From positions 32,794,785 through 32,858,784 of the forward strand of contig NC_053116.1 of the NCBI RefSeq assembly GCF_010015445.1: a DNA stretch of 64,000 nucleotides, written 5' to 3'. The notes beneath the pieces were generated by a model. The model had not been told where the DNA came from. It ran no database searches and worked only from the letters and a program-made list of their open reading frames with translations. Positions within the stretch are counted from its first letter, which is position 1, and every line of letters begins with the position of its first letter. The position numbers and the translations under genes were made by a program. Origin of the DNA: Perca fluviatilis. Taxonomy: Eukaryota > Chordata > Actinopteri > Perciformes > Percidae. Below are positions 12,966-23,286 of this stretch, one piece after another.

Positions 12966-14253
12966 TAGGCTATAGACAATCCAACAGACAAAAATTATAC
13001 AGAGAATGTAAACCTTTATGAAGAAAATAGATCCAGGAAGATGTCAAGCAGGTGTCACCAAACAGCTAGAGCCTGAGCCACATCACCTCCTCACCACTAT
13101 GCAAACCTGGAAGACTAACCTACACAAGCACCCAAGAAGCAAAACCCATTCTATAGTCTCAGTCTTACTACAACCGTCCCTCTTTGTGTTTCCTTGCTGA
13201 GCTGCAGTGGAGGGACATTGACAAAGACTAAACTTTATAGTAACTCTTAGTTAAAATAAGAAGTTCAAATATTACAATGATATAATATTGCAGGGAATGT
13301 CCCAACATCATTTAAACCAGAGAACACAGTCTTGGTGAAATGGAAAGAGACCAAAGCAGAATGTCTCAGAAACAATAAGTGAGATTTACTTTATCTGAAG
13401 TGTATTTAAACTGTATTTCTGGGTTTTACAAGAGAAAAGAATTCCAGGGTGACGACTAAGTGGTTGGTTTGACAAATGGACGTCTGGTTAACCGCCCCAT
13501 CTCCATTTAAGAGCAGTGCACAGCTGTTTACCTGAGCTGTTTTATTGGATGTTTGGTTGGAGTGGATTTAGATGTTAATTTTACCCAACAACATATTGTC
13601 CAGCATTCCCTGAAAGTCCATAATACTCATGAGTAGGAATTTTCATTGGCAGCTATGGGAATTTTAAAATGAAACCCTCTAAATCAGCTCATGAGGCTCT
13701 TTTACAGTGATCCGGGTTAACCAAAATGGATTTGAGGAATGCATTACTTCCTCATCCACCGAAGGAACTGAAGGAAAGGGTCTACCACATATTTCAGTCA
13801 TCTTGTGCTATAGCTTGTTGAATGTTACCCTTCAAAAATGTAGTAAAACCACAGTCGACTGTGTAGTATAGTAGGCTTTTTAGTTCATACAGGCATGTGG
13901 TTCCAATTTAATCATAGCTAGATATTCAGTTGTGAAGTTGCCTTATACCAGTGTGACAGCAGTGTCAAATCCTGGAAAAACCCTTGTTTGGGTGATTGAA
14001 AGCTCTTGTTTTTTCACTGTTTAGCTGCACTTTGATTTTCCCAGCCTCTCCTCTCTGTTTCCCATGTTGTGGCCACAATCCCCCGGGACTTCCTGCCTAA
14101 TTCACATCAGGATACCACAGAAACAGTCAATCATGATCTGTTACTCAAAAGTTGTGTATTGATGTAGACTGCTGCATAATCGGCCACATTCACACCTTCT
14201 CGTCTTCATCTCGGAGGAATGGAGATTGTTGTGGATTTTTGCGCTTCGATTAT
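12966..14253. other. No supported gene
   Basis: No exon-like segment was seen. The frame at 13018-13200 continues out of the upstream repeat and has no domain. Confidence 0.4.
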
Positions 14254-14330
14254 TTTGTGAGGAAGAGATTCAGATTCTGATAACTTTATTGGTCCCCAAG
14301 GGGCAATTCAGTTGTACAGCCAACCCATCC
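14254..14330. repeat. LINE-tail-like fragment
   Basis: The stretch ACTTTATTGGTCCCCAAGGG resembles the conserved 3' tail of teleost non-LTR elements. It is short and isolated, so class and strand are uncertain. Confidence 0.35.
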
Positions 14331-14487
14331 ATTAAGAGTTAAAGTTAAAAAGTGCATTAACATACAAGGTATATGATGTTAAAAAATAATAAAATAGACA
14401 AATAAATAAGTACTGCAGCAGTCATACATACAGATGCTTCTCTCTCGCCCATAACATCCACACATTTACACATGACCCAATCATTTT

Positions 14488-14522
14488 ACACACACACACA
14501 CACACACAGACACACACACACA
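14488..14522. repeat. CA microsatellite
   Basis: An imperfect CA run followed by three CATTCA hexamer units. Confidence 0.85.
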
Positions 14523-15780
14523 TTCACATTCACATTCACCTGCCAGTGACAGAACAGAGCAGCGGGTGCAAGATCAGTTTTGTTGTAGTTATGTGTAGTC
14601 ATTTAACAGTCTTGTATGATGTTCATTTAACAGTCTTATAGTAGAGGGAATGAATGAGTTGGCATAGCAGTTAGATTTTCGTATCGGCACATAGTACCGC
14701 CGACTTGACTGCATGATAACCAATCCATTACTAAGTACATGATTTGGTTGGCAAAATATTCTATCTGCTTTCTGGACAACTTGTGTTTTCTAGAGATAAA
14801 GTCCATTGTGATGAATTATCTTTACCTAGGGAACCTTCAAGTAAAGGTTGCTTCTTATACCATACAGAAATGAATGGAAACCATTGAAAAACAGTGAAAT
14901 GCAAAAATCTAAACGACCACACACGCCTTGGAAAATGTGTAAAAGTATGCCTGTAGCAAATGTACAAAACAATAAAATGATAAGACTCGCACTAAGTCGG
15001 ATGTCTATTGGTTCATACTGTACTGACGTGAGTGCCATTTGTGCCTCCCTGGGTAACCAGTTTACGTGAGGCTTTGGTGCCAGCAGTGTTTTTCAGATGG
15101 TGAAACAGGTGTGCTGTGTGAACACTGGAAGTTACGTTGATGAAATGCCATTGGGAAAGTCTTTTGCACTGGTCAGGCAACTTGTTTCAGTAGAGACCGA
15201 AGCCTTTTGATCTAAACTGAAAGTTTTTTAACAAGGCAGTAACCTCCTGCCACCTACAGAATACTACCACAGTACTGTAACCTGCTGTATATTTTACAGT
15301 GCACATTTAACATTTACTGTAAAGGCAGTTTTTACTTGGCTTCCTATATTCTCTGAGACAGGACAATGTAGTAGTGGACACTATTTTCTGTCTGTAGGAT
15401 CATACCAGGGGTTTGGCTATGACACATTCGTAGCCTAGCTTAACTTTTATTTCAGTTTCCTCCCATATTTTCCATGATGACTAAGCTAGAAGCCTTTCAG
15501 ACGGAGACACTCTGTTTCCGGCTTTTGTATTCACTGTGTGCTCTCTGTGTCAAATCTGACGTCAATCTCAAAGATGAAGAGAAATATTCCCGACCTTTCT
15601 GCAAATGAGCAAAAAAAATGTACCATCCTAATGTATGAAATGCAAAGTTCTCTGTGCACCACAATCATTTGTTTAGCCCTTATTTTTGCATCAGTTTTAT
15701 TTGTTAATTTGAGTTGTTGCCGTTTTGTAGCCTTCTTTCTCATTTCACAGCTGGCATGGTTTATTTTTCTCTAATTGTTA
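14523..15780. other. No supported gene
   Basis: Short frames overlap on both strands (14761-15069 and 15531-15774) without any domain. Nothing else was recognised. Confidence 0.4.
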
Positions 15781-15977
15781 CGGACCTTGTGTTGTTTTTT
15801 TTCCTGTTCCTGACCTTGTGGTGCCACAGAGGGCAACACAGGTGTGACATTTTCATCCCGTTGATCCCATAGGTTTTTATTGTTTCCAGTCATGGCCTGT
15901 GCTGTTTTTTTTACATTTAGTCCCACATGCATTCAAATCTTAGGATTTAGCTTCTACTTTTACCGTTTTCTTAATGT
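15781..15977 (+). repeat. Direct repeat A, left copy
   Basis: This is a 197-base segment beginning CGGACCTTGTG and ending TTCTTAATGT. It recurs almost unchanged at 17441-17635. The two copies flank block B1 in the same orientation. Ends do not read TG...CA, so a retroviral-type LTR is unlikely. Confidence 0.8.
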
Positions 15978-16136
15978 AATGCTTGTTGTAAACGCTGTCT
16001 GCAGCCTGAGCTCATGTCTGGGACCTTGCCTGAAAGATTCATGGAGGGGAGAGGCAAAGGAAAAGGAGGGGCTGGGGTCGACTGAAAGGGGGCTTAAGAT
16101 AAACAGAACTGGGGGAGAGGTTGAGTGGGAGGAGGG

Positions 16137-16172
16137 ATGGGTGGATGGATGGATGGATGGATGGATGGATGG
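16137..16172. repeat. GGAT tetranucleotide repeat
   Basis: About eight GGAT units inside block B1. The corresponding run in B2 (21341-21362) is shorter, as expected for a slipping microsatellite. Confidence 0.9.
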
Positions 16173-16266
16173 TAGGGTATAGTAAGGGAGGAAAGGAAGG
16201 ACACCTGGAAGGCTTGTCATGGGGCAAAATGCCTGCAACAAGAGCACCTCGCCACTGGTTTCTGTC

Positions 16267-17287
16267 CAGAGGTGTCAAGTAACGAAGTACAAATACTTTG
16301 TTACCTTAGTAGAAATGTTAGGTATCTATACTTTACTGGAGTAATTATTTTACAGCAGACTTTTTACTTCTAATCCTTACATTTTCACGCAATTATCTGT
16401 ACTTTCTACTCCTTATTTTTTTTAAATAGCCTCGTTACTCCTATTTCAGTTCGGCTTGTTTTCATTCCGGCTTTTCATTGTTCAAAAAACCCCCAAAAAA
16501 AACAAAAACCTATCCAGATAAATTGCGCCATCCGGAGAGAGTGAATTTGATTGTGGTTGGATGAGAAGTATAAACATATACCATTCCGACGCACAAATTG
16601 GTTTGTACACGTTCCATCGCACATGCACATGACACAAATCGAAATAGCGGACGTATGTAGCCTAGTACGAAGATGTCCGTGGCAGAGACTCAAAAGAACT
16701 CGAGGGAAATGTCCCAACCAAGCACCGCCAATTTTCTTGTCCAGTTTGGTTATCTTGCATCCGTTTCCCTCACAGATTGCTGCAGCTAAGCTTGGATGTA
16801 CATTTCCATTCCAATAAAGGCTATTGATAACATGCCTCTGAAGTTTGACTTTTTGCACCATTACAATACTATGGTTATACCATTACAATACAATATATGG
16901 TTATTTAATGTATTTGCATTGTACTAAAATGCGTTCATTTTCAATGGGCATAAATGCGGCTGAAACAGGTGTATCCCAAATTTTTCAACATTAACATTTT
17001 AATATAACATTATAGTCATTATGGCCTTTAGAAAAATGATTTTTTTTGTGGAGGTGGGGTAGTGCACTATAGGCCCCTGTGGGGCGGGCTAAGCTTTTGT
17101 CCTTAATGGCATTTTTTCTTACATTACCTTTACTTTTATACTTTAAGTAGTTTTGAAACCAGTACTTTTACACTTTTACTTGAGTAAAAAGCTTGAGTTG
17201 ATACTTCAACTTCTACTGAAGTCTTTTTAAACCCTAGTATCTATACTTCTACCTGAGTAAAGAATGTGAATACTTTTGACACCTCTG
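16267..17287. mobile_element. hAT-type MITE with perfect 8-base target duplication
   Basis: The element starts CAGAGGTGTCAAGTA and its right end inverts to CAGAGGTGTCAAAAGTATTC. It is flanked by TTTCTGTC at 16259-16266 and again at 17288-17295. The paralogous block B2 has a single TTTCTGTC at 21452-21459, which is the empty site. An 8-base duplication and CAG...CTG ends are diagnostic of the hAT superfamily. There is no transposase frame; the 128-codon minus frame at 16475 has no domain. Confidence 0.9.
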
Positions 17288-17440
17288 TTTCTGTCTGAGA
17301 GAGAAAACAGAAAGATGAGACACGGAAAGAAAGAAGAATAAAACAAATGAGAAGAAAGGGGGAATTTAAAGAGTAAATACAAAGACGAGGGGGCGCTTGG
17401 AGGCACACCAAGAATTTGCCTTTTAAGGGGTACAGTCTCA

Positions 17441-17635
17441 CGGACCCTGTTTTGGTTTTTTCCTGTTCCTGACCTTGTGGTGCGACAGAGGGCAACACAG
17501 GTGTGACATTTTCATCCCGGTGATCCCATAGGTTTTTATTGTTTCCAGTCATGGCCTGTGCTGATTTTTTACATTTAGTCCCACATGCATACAAATCTTA
17601 GGATTTAGCTTCTACTGTTCCCATTTTCTTAATGT
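17441..17635 (+). repeat. Direct repeat A, right copy
   Basis: This is a near-identical partner of 15781-15977, joined directly to the right end of block B1. Upstream and downstream of block B2 there is no copy of A. Confidence 0.8.
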
Positions 17636-17691
17636 CATCAAATCCCATGACATGACTAAAACCAGCAATGCTATAGTCCTTCTCAACACTT

Positions 17692-17937
17692 TGTCACTGC
17701 CCGATGTGAGTCGAGTGCAGATGTGAGTTGCGCATGCTCAGATTTAAACGGTTTACGGCCTAACGTGTCATACTGAAATTTGTGAAATCCATGAAATAAT
17801 AAACTTTTCTCCATTTTTCCATTTTTATTGTATTTACATTACAGAAGTCTCTCGTTAGCAGGTTCTTGTAGGCTACTTGTCGCAAAGTGACGCATGCGCA
17901 ACTCACATCTGCACTCGACTCACATCGGGCAGTGACA
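17692..17937. mobile_element. Young MITE with 46-base perfect terminal inverted repeats
   Basis: The first 46 bases (beginning TGTCACTGCCCGATGTGAGT) are the exact reverse complement of the last 46. ACTT flanks both ends (17688-17691 and 17938-17941), a candidate 4-base target duplication. The 154-base middle has no reading frame. I cannot assign a superfamily. Confidence 0.8.
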
Positions 17938-18149
17938 ACTTTCTGACCTCCATACCCTGTGACAAATGTATAATGTTATTTACCTTACTCACAGGAGGAC
18001 CGGCATTTGTTTAGGACTATTTTCAACAGCAGCTTAATGCACAGTTGTTGCGCTAGTTACTTCTAGCAGCAGGACGGTACGTGTGGGATCGTCTCAAAGT
18101 TAACTACAGTATGTGTTCATGTTAAAGAAGGAACAGTGTGGTTCAACGA

Positions 18150-19560
18150 TGTGTTTATAATCACATCATTTATTTCTACAGCACAGCAAATTAAGATTCC
18201 TATACCTGCGTTCTACCACTCATTCCTCACTAACTGCAAGGTCAGGGTGAACAGGACTCTGTCTAAAACCTCGACCATCTCCCCAGGAGTACGTCAGTCC
18301 TGTTCCCCTCTACACTAATGAATGCACATGCAGTACTGCCAACAATTACATGATTACGTTTTCTGATGATACAATCATCCTGGGTCTTATGTCCGACCAA
18401 TCAGATTCAGCTGTATACAAACTTGGGCTACACTTTACTTGAAGTTATCTACATAAGAGTGACAGGACACTGTCATGAACGTGTCATAAACATTATGAAC
18501 AAGTCATAAATGTTTATGACATAATGCCTCTGTCATTAAGTGTCATTTGGTTTTTGTCATGACAAGTTAGGGTTAGGGTTAGGGTTAGGGTTAGAGTTAA
18601 GGTTAGGGTTCATGTGTCATGACAGTGTCATGTGTTCATGACAGTGTCATGTCACTCTTATGTAGATACCGTCAAGTAAAGTGTTACCCAAACTTGAGAT
18701 TCCGAATTTCGTCCAGTGGTGCGGCAAACATTTCCTCATCCTCAACATCAAGAAAAAACAGAAGAGATGGTATTCAACCCCAAATTCATTGGAGACCATT
18801 CATCAGTGATTACCAATGACCAGAACATAGCCCGGGTTGACTTTTACAAGTACATGGGGGCATACACATCGACAACAAACTGACATGTTAGAATATAGAA
18901 CATGTCTGCAGTAGGGTCCAACAGCAGCTACACTTCCTTCGTAGGCTGAGGGTTTTCCGTGTCAACCAGAAAGTGTCTTCTTCTACCATGCCATAGTTGA
19001 GAGCATCCTGCGGAGTTGCATCTCAGCCTGGTTTGGCCACCTAAGTGTTCAACTAAAAGCCCAGATTACTCGGCTAATACGAAGAGCCATGAAAATCATA
19101 GGAGTCAGACAGCAACCCACACTCCAGGCTGTCTTTGACAAAACTATCCTTAGACAGGCCTGGAAGATCATTTCAGACCCCACCCATGTCCTCCACCCTG
19201 AAAACCAGCTTCTCCCCTACGGCAGAGTCCCCCAGTGAAGGCTGAACCACTTTAAGAACTCCTCTGTCCCCCTGTCCGTCAAAGCCCTAAATGGCAAGCC
19301 AGCCAGAGCTTAACCCTTGAAATGCTGCTTTTATCTGTACACATATACATTTTTTTTTATCATGCTTCTATGTTGATAAGGCTGCTTACCATTACTGCAC
19401 ATATTATGTATGATGTGTCGTACAACAGGCAGTGTGCAATTTGTTGGCTGGTGACAGTCTGTTTACTGTATGCATACTATGTTATGTTGTATTTCCTAAA
19501 CAGCGGATACGGATACTGAAGACCAAATTTCTTTCAGGACAATAAAGTCTATCTTATCTT
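18150..19560 (+). mobile_element. 3' part of a LINE reverse transcriptase (L2/Rex-like), interrupted
   Basis: Translated pieces give the reverse transcriptase thumb and palm. A VRVNRTLSKTSTISPGVRQS block precedes the active-site region near 18360, where FSDDTIILGL stands in place of FADDT. After the insert at 18426-18688 come NPKFIGDHSSV-like and VESILRSCISAWFGHL segments, then TRLIRRAMKIIGVRQQPTLQ and the closing HPENQLLPYGRV motif. It ends GACAATAAAGTCTATCTTATC, a short tandem tail fixing the + strand. Frameshifts and stops show it is dead. Confidence 0.85.
18426..18688. mobile_element. hAT MITE inside the LINE, with 8-base target duplication and TTAGGG-like core
   Basis: CAAACTTG flanks the element at 18418-18425 and 18689-18696. 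Its ends are inverted repeats (GGCTACACTTTACTTG against GGTAACACTTTACTTG), and the sub-terminal regions also pair (TGTCATGA motifs). The centre (18567-18611) contains six or so GGGTTA units with two variants. It has no coding capacity. Confidence 0.88.
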
Positions 19561-19658
19561 AAAATATATCAGGCTTTGGATACTTAGTTAATTGTTAGTT
19601 TTGCTCTTCCGTGGGATTTGTTGACAATAAGAAGAATGTCACCAGCCTCCTTTACATG

Positions 19659-20172
19659 TTAAAGGGTCCATATCATGCTCATTTTCAGGTTCATACTTGT
19701 ATTTGGGGTTTCTACAAGAACATGTTTGCATTCTCTAAAGTTCAAAAAACACATTATTTGTCTCATACTGTCTGTCTGTCTGTCTGTCTGTCTGAATATA
19801 CCTGTATTTATCCTCAGTCTGAAACGCTCAGATCTCTTTAAGCCCCCCTTCCAGAAAAAGCCCAGTCTGCTCCGATTGGTCATTGTTTCCGGGTCTTCCA
19901 CATCTGCGCTCTCTGAGTCTCTGCACAGTCATTGCAGCCGGGGAATGACTGTAACGGTACTGTAGCGGCACTTTCTCCCTATGTTTAGAATAGTTGTGAC
20001 ATCACAACCGTATGGAAGGCACAGTTTCTGAAGATGGGCTGTTTGCATTTCTCTGTGGATTGAGCATTTTGGTATTTTCACAGTATTTACTGTATATGGC
20101 ACCTCGACCTGCTTTATAATATAATTGAAAAAAGACATGGAAATGTCACTCTTTACAATATGGGATCTTTAA
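19659..20172. mobile_element. TTAA-flanked MITE, family T
   Basis: TTAA occurs at both ends (19659-19662 and 20169-20172). The inner ends read AGGGTCCATATCATGCTC and, inverted, AGATCCCATATTGTAAAG. The left 70 bases match the left end of the copy at 58213. A GTCT tetranucleotide run lies at about 19769-19794, and frames over it are artefacts. It is piggyBac-like by target site. Confidence 0.7.
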
Positions 20173-21178
20173 ATCTGCATTAAGTTATTGTTGCCCACTG
20201 GGGGGCAGAAACACTCAAAAAAAAACACAACTCTCATAAATTATCAGTATAGCAAGTGTCTGTATGTGACATTGCAAAAGTCATCCTGTCCTTTCGATCC
20301 TGTGGGTCTCATGCTTGGTGAGACGTGAGCTCAACCAGCGCACACACCCTTGGAATGGATTTCGTTGGTCTGTGGCCTAACAACTATGTTATTGCTGTGC
20401 ACATATAACACAAACCCTAAAGTTATGGTGTAGTTCAAGACTGACCCACAAAAACAAATGCTTGGACACAGCAAAGGGGCCAAATAGAGGGTGAGAGTGG
20501 GTTGTTCAGCGTGAGGGGATGTTAATGTGTGCACACGTCTATTTTCGGAGAAAGTGCCATTGAAGATGATGGAAGTCGTCATCTTGAGAATCTGTCAGTC
20601 AAAGATGCTCTGATATGGCGATATGGAGGAAGGCTTGGGTAGCGTCATCCCTGACATCATCCCAACTGTGTCTATTTCTGTACTCCTTTGTTTCTTCAGA
20701 TTACAATCCCTTCTCTTTCTCTCTGGTTCTCCATATTTGGACTTTTTTTATCTTGTCTCTCCAAACTCTTCTCTAAGATGGTATCCTTTCTCTCCCTCCT
20801 TCTCTAAATCTCCTAGAAATCTGTCGTTAATCTCCACTGATCCAGACTGAAACTGATTTATGCCAAGACTCCTCACATGTGCCAAGTATGTGCTGCAACA
20901 GAAGGTAGCAGCATCTTTGCTGAGAAAGACTCAGTATTAGAGATCGTATTTGTGCTTTAACTTTCGATAGACCTTTTAGTTTTAGTACCAGACATGAGAA
21001 ACATATTTTCTATCTTTCTTTCTTTTGGCTTTGAAATCAGCAGCAGGTAATGACTCAGTCTGCAAACCACCTCCTGTCTTTCTCCATATTTTCCAGATGC
21101 AAAAGCAGGATTTTGGCAGGACCTGAGTTGATTAGAAGGAGTTAATTTCACGGCATGTAAAACCAAGGGGGGGGGGCT
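20173..21178. other. No supported gene; distal upstream flank of the tensin exon
   Basis: No exon-like segment was found. The stretch ends in a run of nine or ten G (about 21167-21177) directly before block B2. Confidence 0.4.
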
Positions 21179-21608
21179 GCTTGTTGTAAACGCTGTCTGC
21201 AGCCTGAGCTCATGTCTGGGACCTTGCCTGAAAGATTCATGGAGGGGAGAGGCAAAGGAAAAGGAGGGCCTGGGGTCGACTAAAAGGGGGCTTAAGATAA
21301 ACAGGACTGGGGGAGAGGGTGAGTGGGAGGAGGGAGGGGTGGATGGATGGATGGATGGATGGTAGGGTATAGGAAGGGAGGAAAGGAAGGACACCTGGAA
21401 GGCTTGTCTTGGGGCAAAATGCCTGCAACAACAAGAGCGCCTGGCCACTGGTTTCTGTCTGAGAGAGAAAACAGAAAGACGAGACACAGAAAGAAAGAAG
21501 AATAAAACAAATGAGAAGAAAGGGGGAATTTAAAGAGTAAATACAAAGAAGGGGGGCGGGCGTTTGGAGGCACATCAAGAATTTGCCTTTTAAGGGGTAC
21601 AGTCTCAC
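21179..21608 (+). repeat. Duplicated block B2 with empty hAT site
   Basis: This is the uninterrupted paralogue of block B1. It carries a GGAT run and an AAAGAAAGAAGAATAAAAC purine-rich segment. It lies about 1.2 kb upstream of the tensin start codon, so it may be part of the promoter-proximal region. Proline/serine-rich minus-strand frames here (20957-21722) are the complement of purine-rich DNA, not genes. Confidence 0.85.
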
Positions 21609-22835
21609 TCTTCCAAGCCTTGCGAGCTCTCGCGTAGCAGCCAAAACACTCAGGGAGAAGAAATAAACAACACCAAAGAGACCGTGAGGAAAAGAAGCGT
21701 GAGCAATGCTAATGGTTTTCACACTTTAGAAATATTAAAAAATGCACAGGGCCTCTTTGTGCTTCAAATTCCCTTCATTATCCAGGCAGAAATCATCAAA
21801 ACAATGACAAGCATGCATCTGACATTCCTTCATACAACTTGTCACATCCTTAGTTATATAGGTATGAATTCTGTGGTGAAAGAGACCTTGTTTCACGATT
21901 GCAACAAACAGGCTTTTGCATTGTAAACAAGGGCAGGCTCAGTCCAACGAAGGCTCAGTCCACTCTGAATCACTGCTCCGCCCGGCATCCTAACAGCTGC
22001 CCGCACTGTTTGGGTTTCTTGGTTGTTTTCTAGACAATACCAACAATGTGTTGCCCGAGCAAGGAGAGACTGCCTGTATCTGGGAGCAGGAAACCGCTGA
22101 GGAGGAGAGATGGGGGGGTGGGTTAGAACAGAGAGGTAATTGTATATGTAAGAGTGAGGCAACCTTAGTAGAGAGGTAGAAGCAGGAGGGAAGGGAGAGA
22201 GAAGGAAGGGAGTGAGAGGCATGTTCTTGGGATGGGACGGGACGGGAAGAGGGAGAGAAGCAACGAGAGGAGAGAAAAGGGTGAAGACAGAAAGAAAGAA
22301 ATAAAGAAGAGCTTCCAGGGATCCTCGAGCCTTGGCATTTGAGTCGAGGGACATGTGTGGGAGTCCAGGGGACGGGGATGTAGTGAGTGTGTTCGATTGA
22401 CAAAAAAAACAGAGAGAAAAAGTAAAGTAGTGAACCTAAGTGTGTGTAAGGAAGGTTGGGTGTTTGTAAGTAAAAGCGTGTGTGAAACAAAGAAGAGCAG
22501 TGAGACGGGGGTGGAGGCAGAAAATTGGGGGAGTCCACATGCGACTGCAGCAGGCTGAGTTGGAGAGAGAGGTGTTTTTAAAGTGCGTATAGAAAAGGAG
22601 GGAGGGCAGCAAGAGCATGCAGAGTGTATCCTTCCGTCCGTCCCTGTAGCAGGGCTGAACGAGAGCCAGGAAAAAGGGGACGGGCCTCCCGGTCCTTTCC
22701 AGCTGACAAAAACAGCTGCCCAGGACCCCGGCGCTGGAGCCTGTTTAAAGGACAGAGAGGGAGAGAAGGCAAGAAGGAGAGAAGAGAGAGAGAGGAGGAG
22801 AAGAGAGGTCCAAAGTCCAGGACCCGTCCACCTAT
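21609..22835 (+). promoter_or_regulatory. Putative promoter and 5' leader of tensin exon 1
   Basis: The stretch becomes strongly purine-rich (GGAGAGAG-type) on the + strand from about 22090 onward, with scattered CpG. No convincing TATA box is visible and the transcription start is unknown. It contains a minimal start-stop pair (ATG TAG, 22378-22383) and ATGs at 22583 and 22624 opening frames that overlap the main start codon out of phase. The minus-strand proline/serine-rich frames (21893-22538) are complements of the purine tract. Confidence 0.4.
22700..22718. promoter_or_regulatory. Pair of CAGCTG E-boxes
   Basis: Two palindromic E-boxes, CAGCTG at 22700-22705 and 22713-22718, are separated by 7 bases and lie about 120 bases before the exon 1 start codon. 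E-boxes bind bHLH factors such as the MyoD group. With a 6-base motif chance is a fair alternative. Confidence 0.3.
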
Positions 22836-22964
22836 ATGGGTTGCGTCCTGAGTTCGGACTGGTGTGGGGAGGAAGAGGTGCAACCTGTGCCGGTGGTCAG
22901 ACGCTCGTCTCTGAAGAGAAGGAGTCTGGAGAGGAGCGAGAGTGGCAGGATGAGGCTGACAAAG
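22836..22964 (+). CDS. Tensin, first coding exon with acylation-type N-terminus
   Basis: This exon codes for 43 residues beginning MGCVLSSDWCGEEE and ending GRMRLTK, then a donor (AAG|GTCAGT) in phase 0. The ATG is the first after an in-frame TAA at 22746, which supports the start, although the base at -3 is T (weak context). M-G-x-x-x-S fits the N-myristoylation rule, and Cys3 next to Gly2 is a classical palmitoylation position, as in Src-family kinases. The second half is basic with RRSS and KRRS motifs, which suit membrane binding and PKA/PKC-type phosphorylation. It is linked to tensin because its phase-0 end joins the phase-0 start of the C1 exon 21.9 kb downstream on the same strand. 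The domain identity of this exon alone is not provable; the join is inferred. Confidence 0.7.
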
Positions 22965-23286
22965 GTCAGTGTGTGCATGCAGTGTTCACGTGAGTGACAG
23001 ATAAACAAATAATTGGGCATGCTCATGTTTATATGCATCCATGACGAGTACCTGTGTTTGTAGTCAGGGTATTGGGCATGTCGAAGGATGACATTTCTTG
23101 GCTAAGTGAGTTATTTATTGATCAGGTACATTATAGGGAAAATATATGTAGGATGTCATCGTATCCACAGTACATGTACAATGACAATATGTCATTTTAT
23201 ATGTATATATATAGACATGGTGTATTCTTTTATGGAGCCCATATATTATATAATTATATTCTATTACTGATATTGTAATAGCTTCA

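Larger units (their letters stand above)
15981..17441 (+). repeat. Duplicated block B1, interrupted by a hAT MITE
   Basis: Positions 15981-16266 plus 17296-17441 match 21179-21608 (block B2) almost base for base, including the TTGTTGTAAACGCTGTCTGC start, the GGAT tetranucleotide run and the 'ttttaaggggtacagtctca' end. The only large difference is the MITE at 16267-17287. Frames over the GGAT run on both strands (15880-16278) are low-complexity by-products. Confidence 0.85.

Noticed and set aside
15781..17635. LTR retrotransposon (two direct repeats around an inner part)
   Set aside because: The repeats lack TG...CA ends, primer-binding site and polypurine tract, there is no gag/pol frame, and the inner block also occurs without the repeats at 21179.
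20957..22538. Pro/Ser-rich minus-strand frames of 153-182 codons near the tensin promoter
   Set aside because: They are the complement of purine-rich DNA; frames exist in all three phases, as expected from composition.
22583..22993. 136-codon frame as the true tensin N-terminus
   Set aside because: It is Glu/Arg low-complexity from the GA tract, and its phase at the donor (22964) does not match exon 2, whereas the MGCVLSS frame does.
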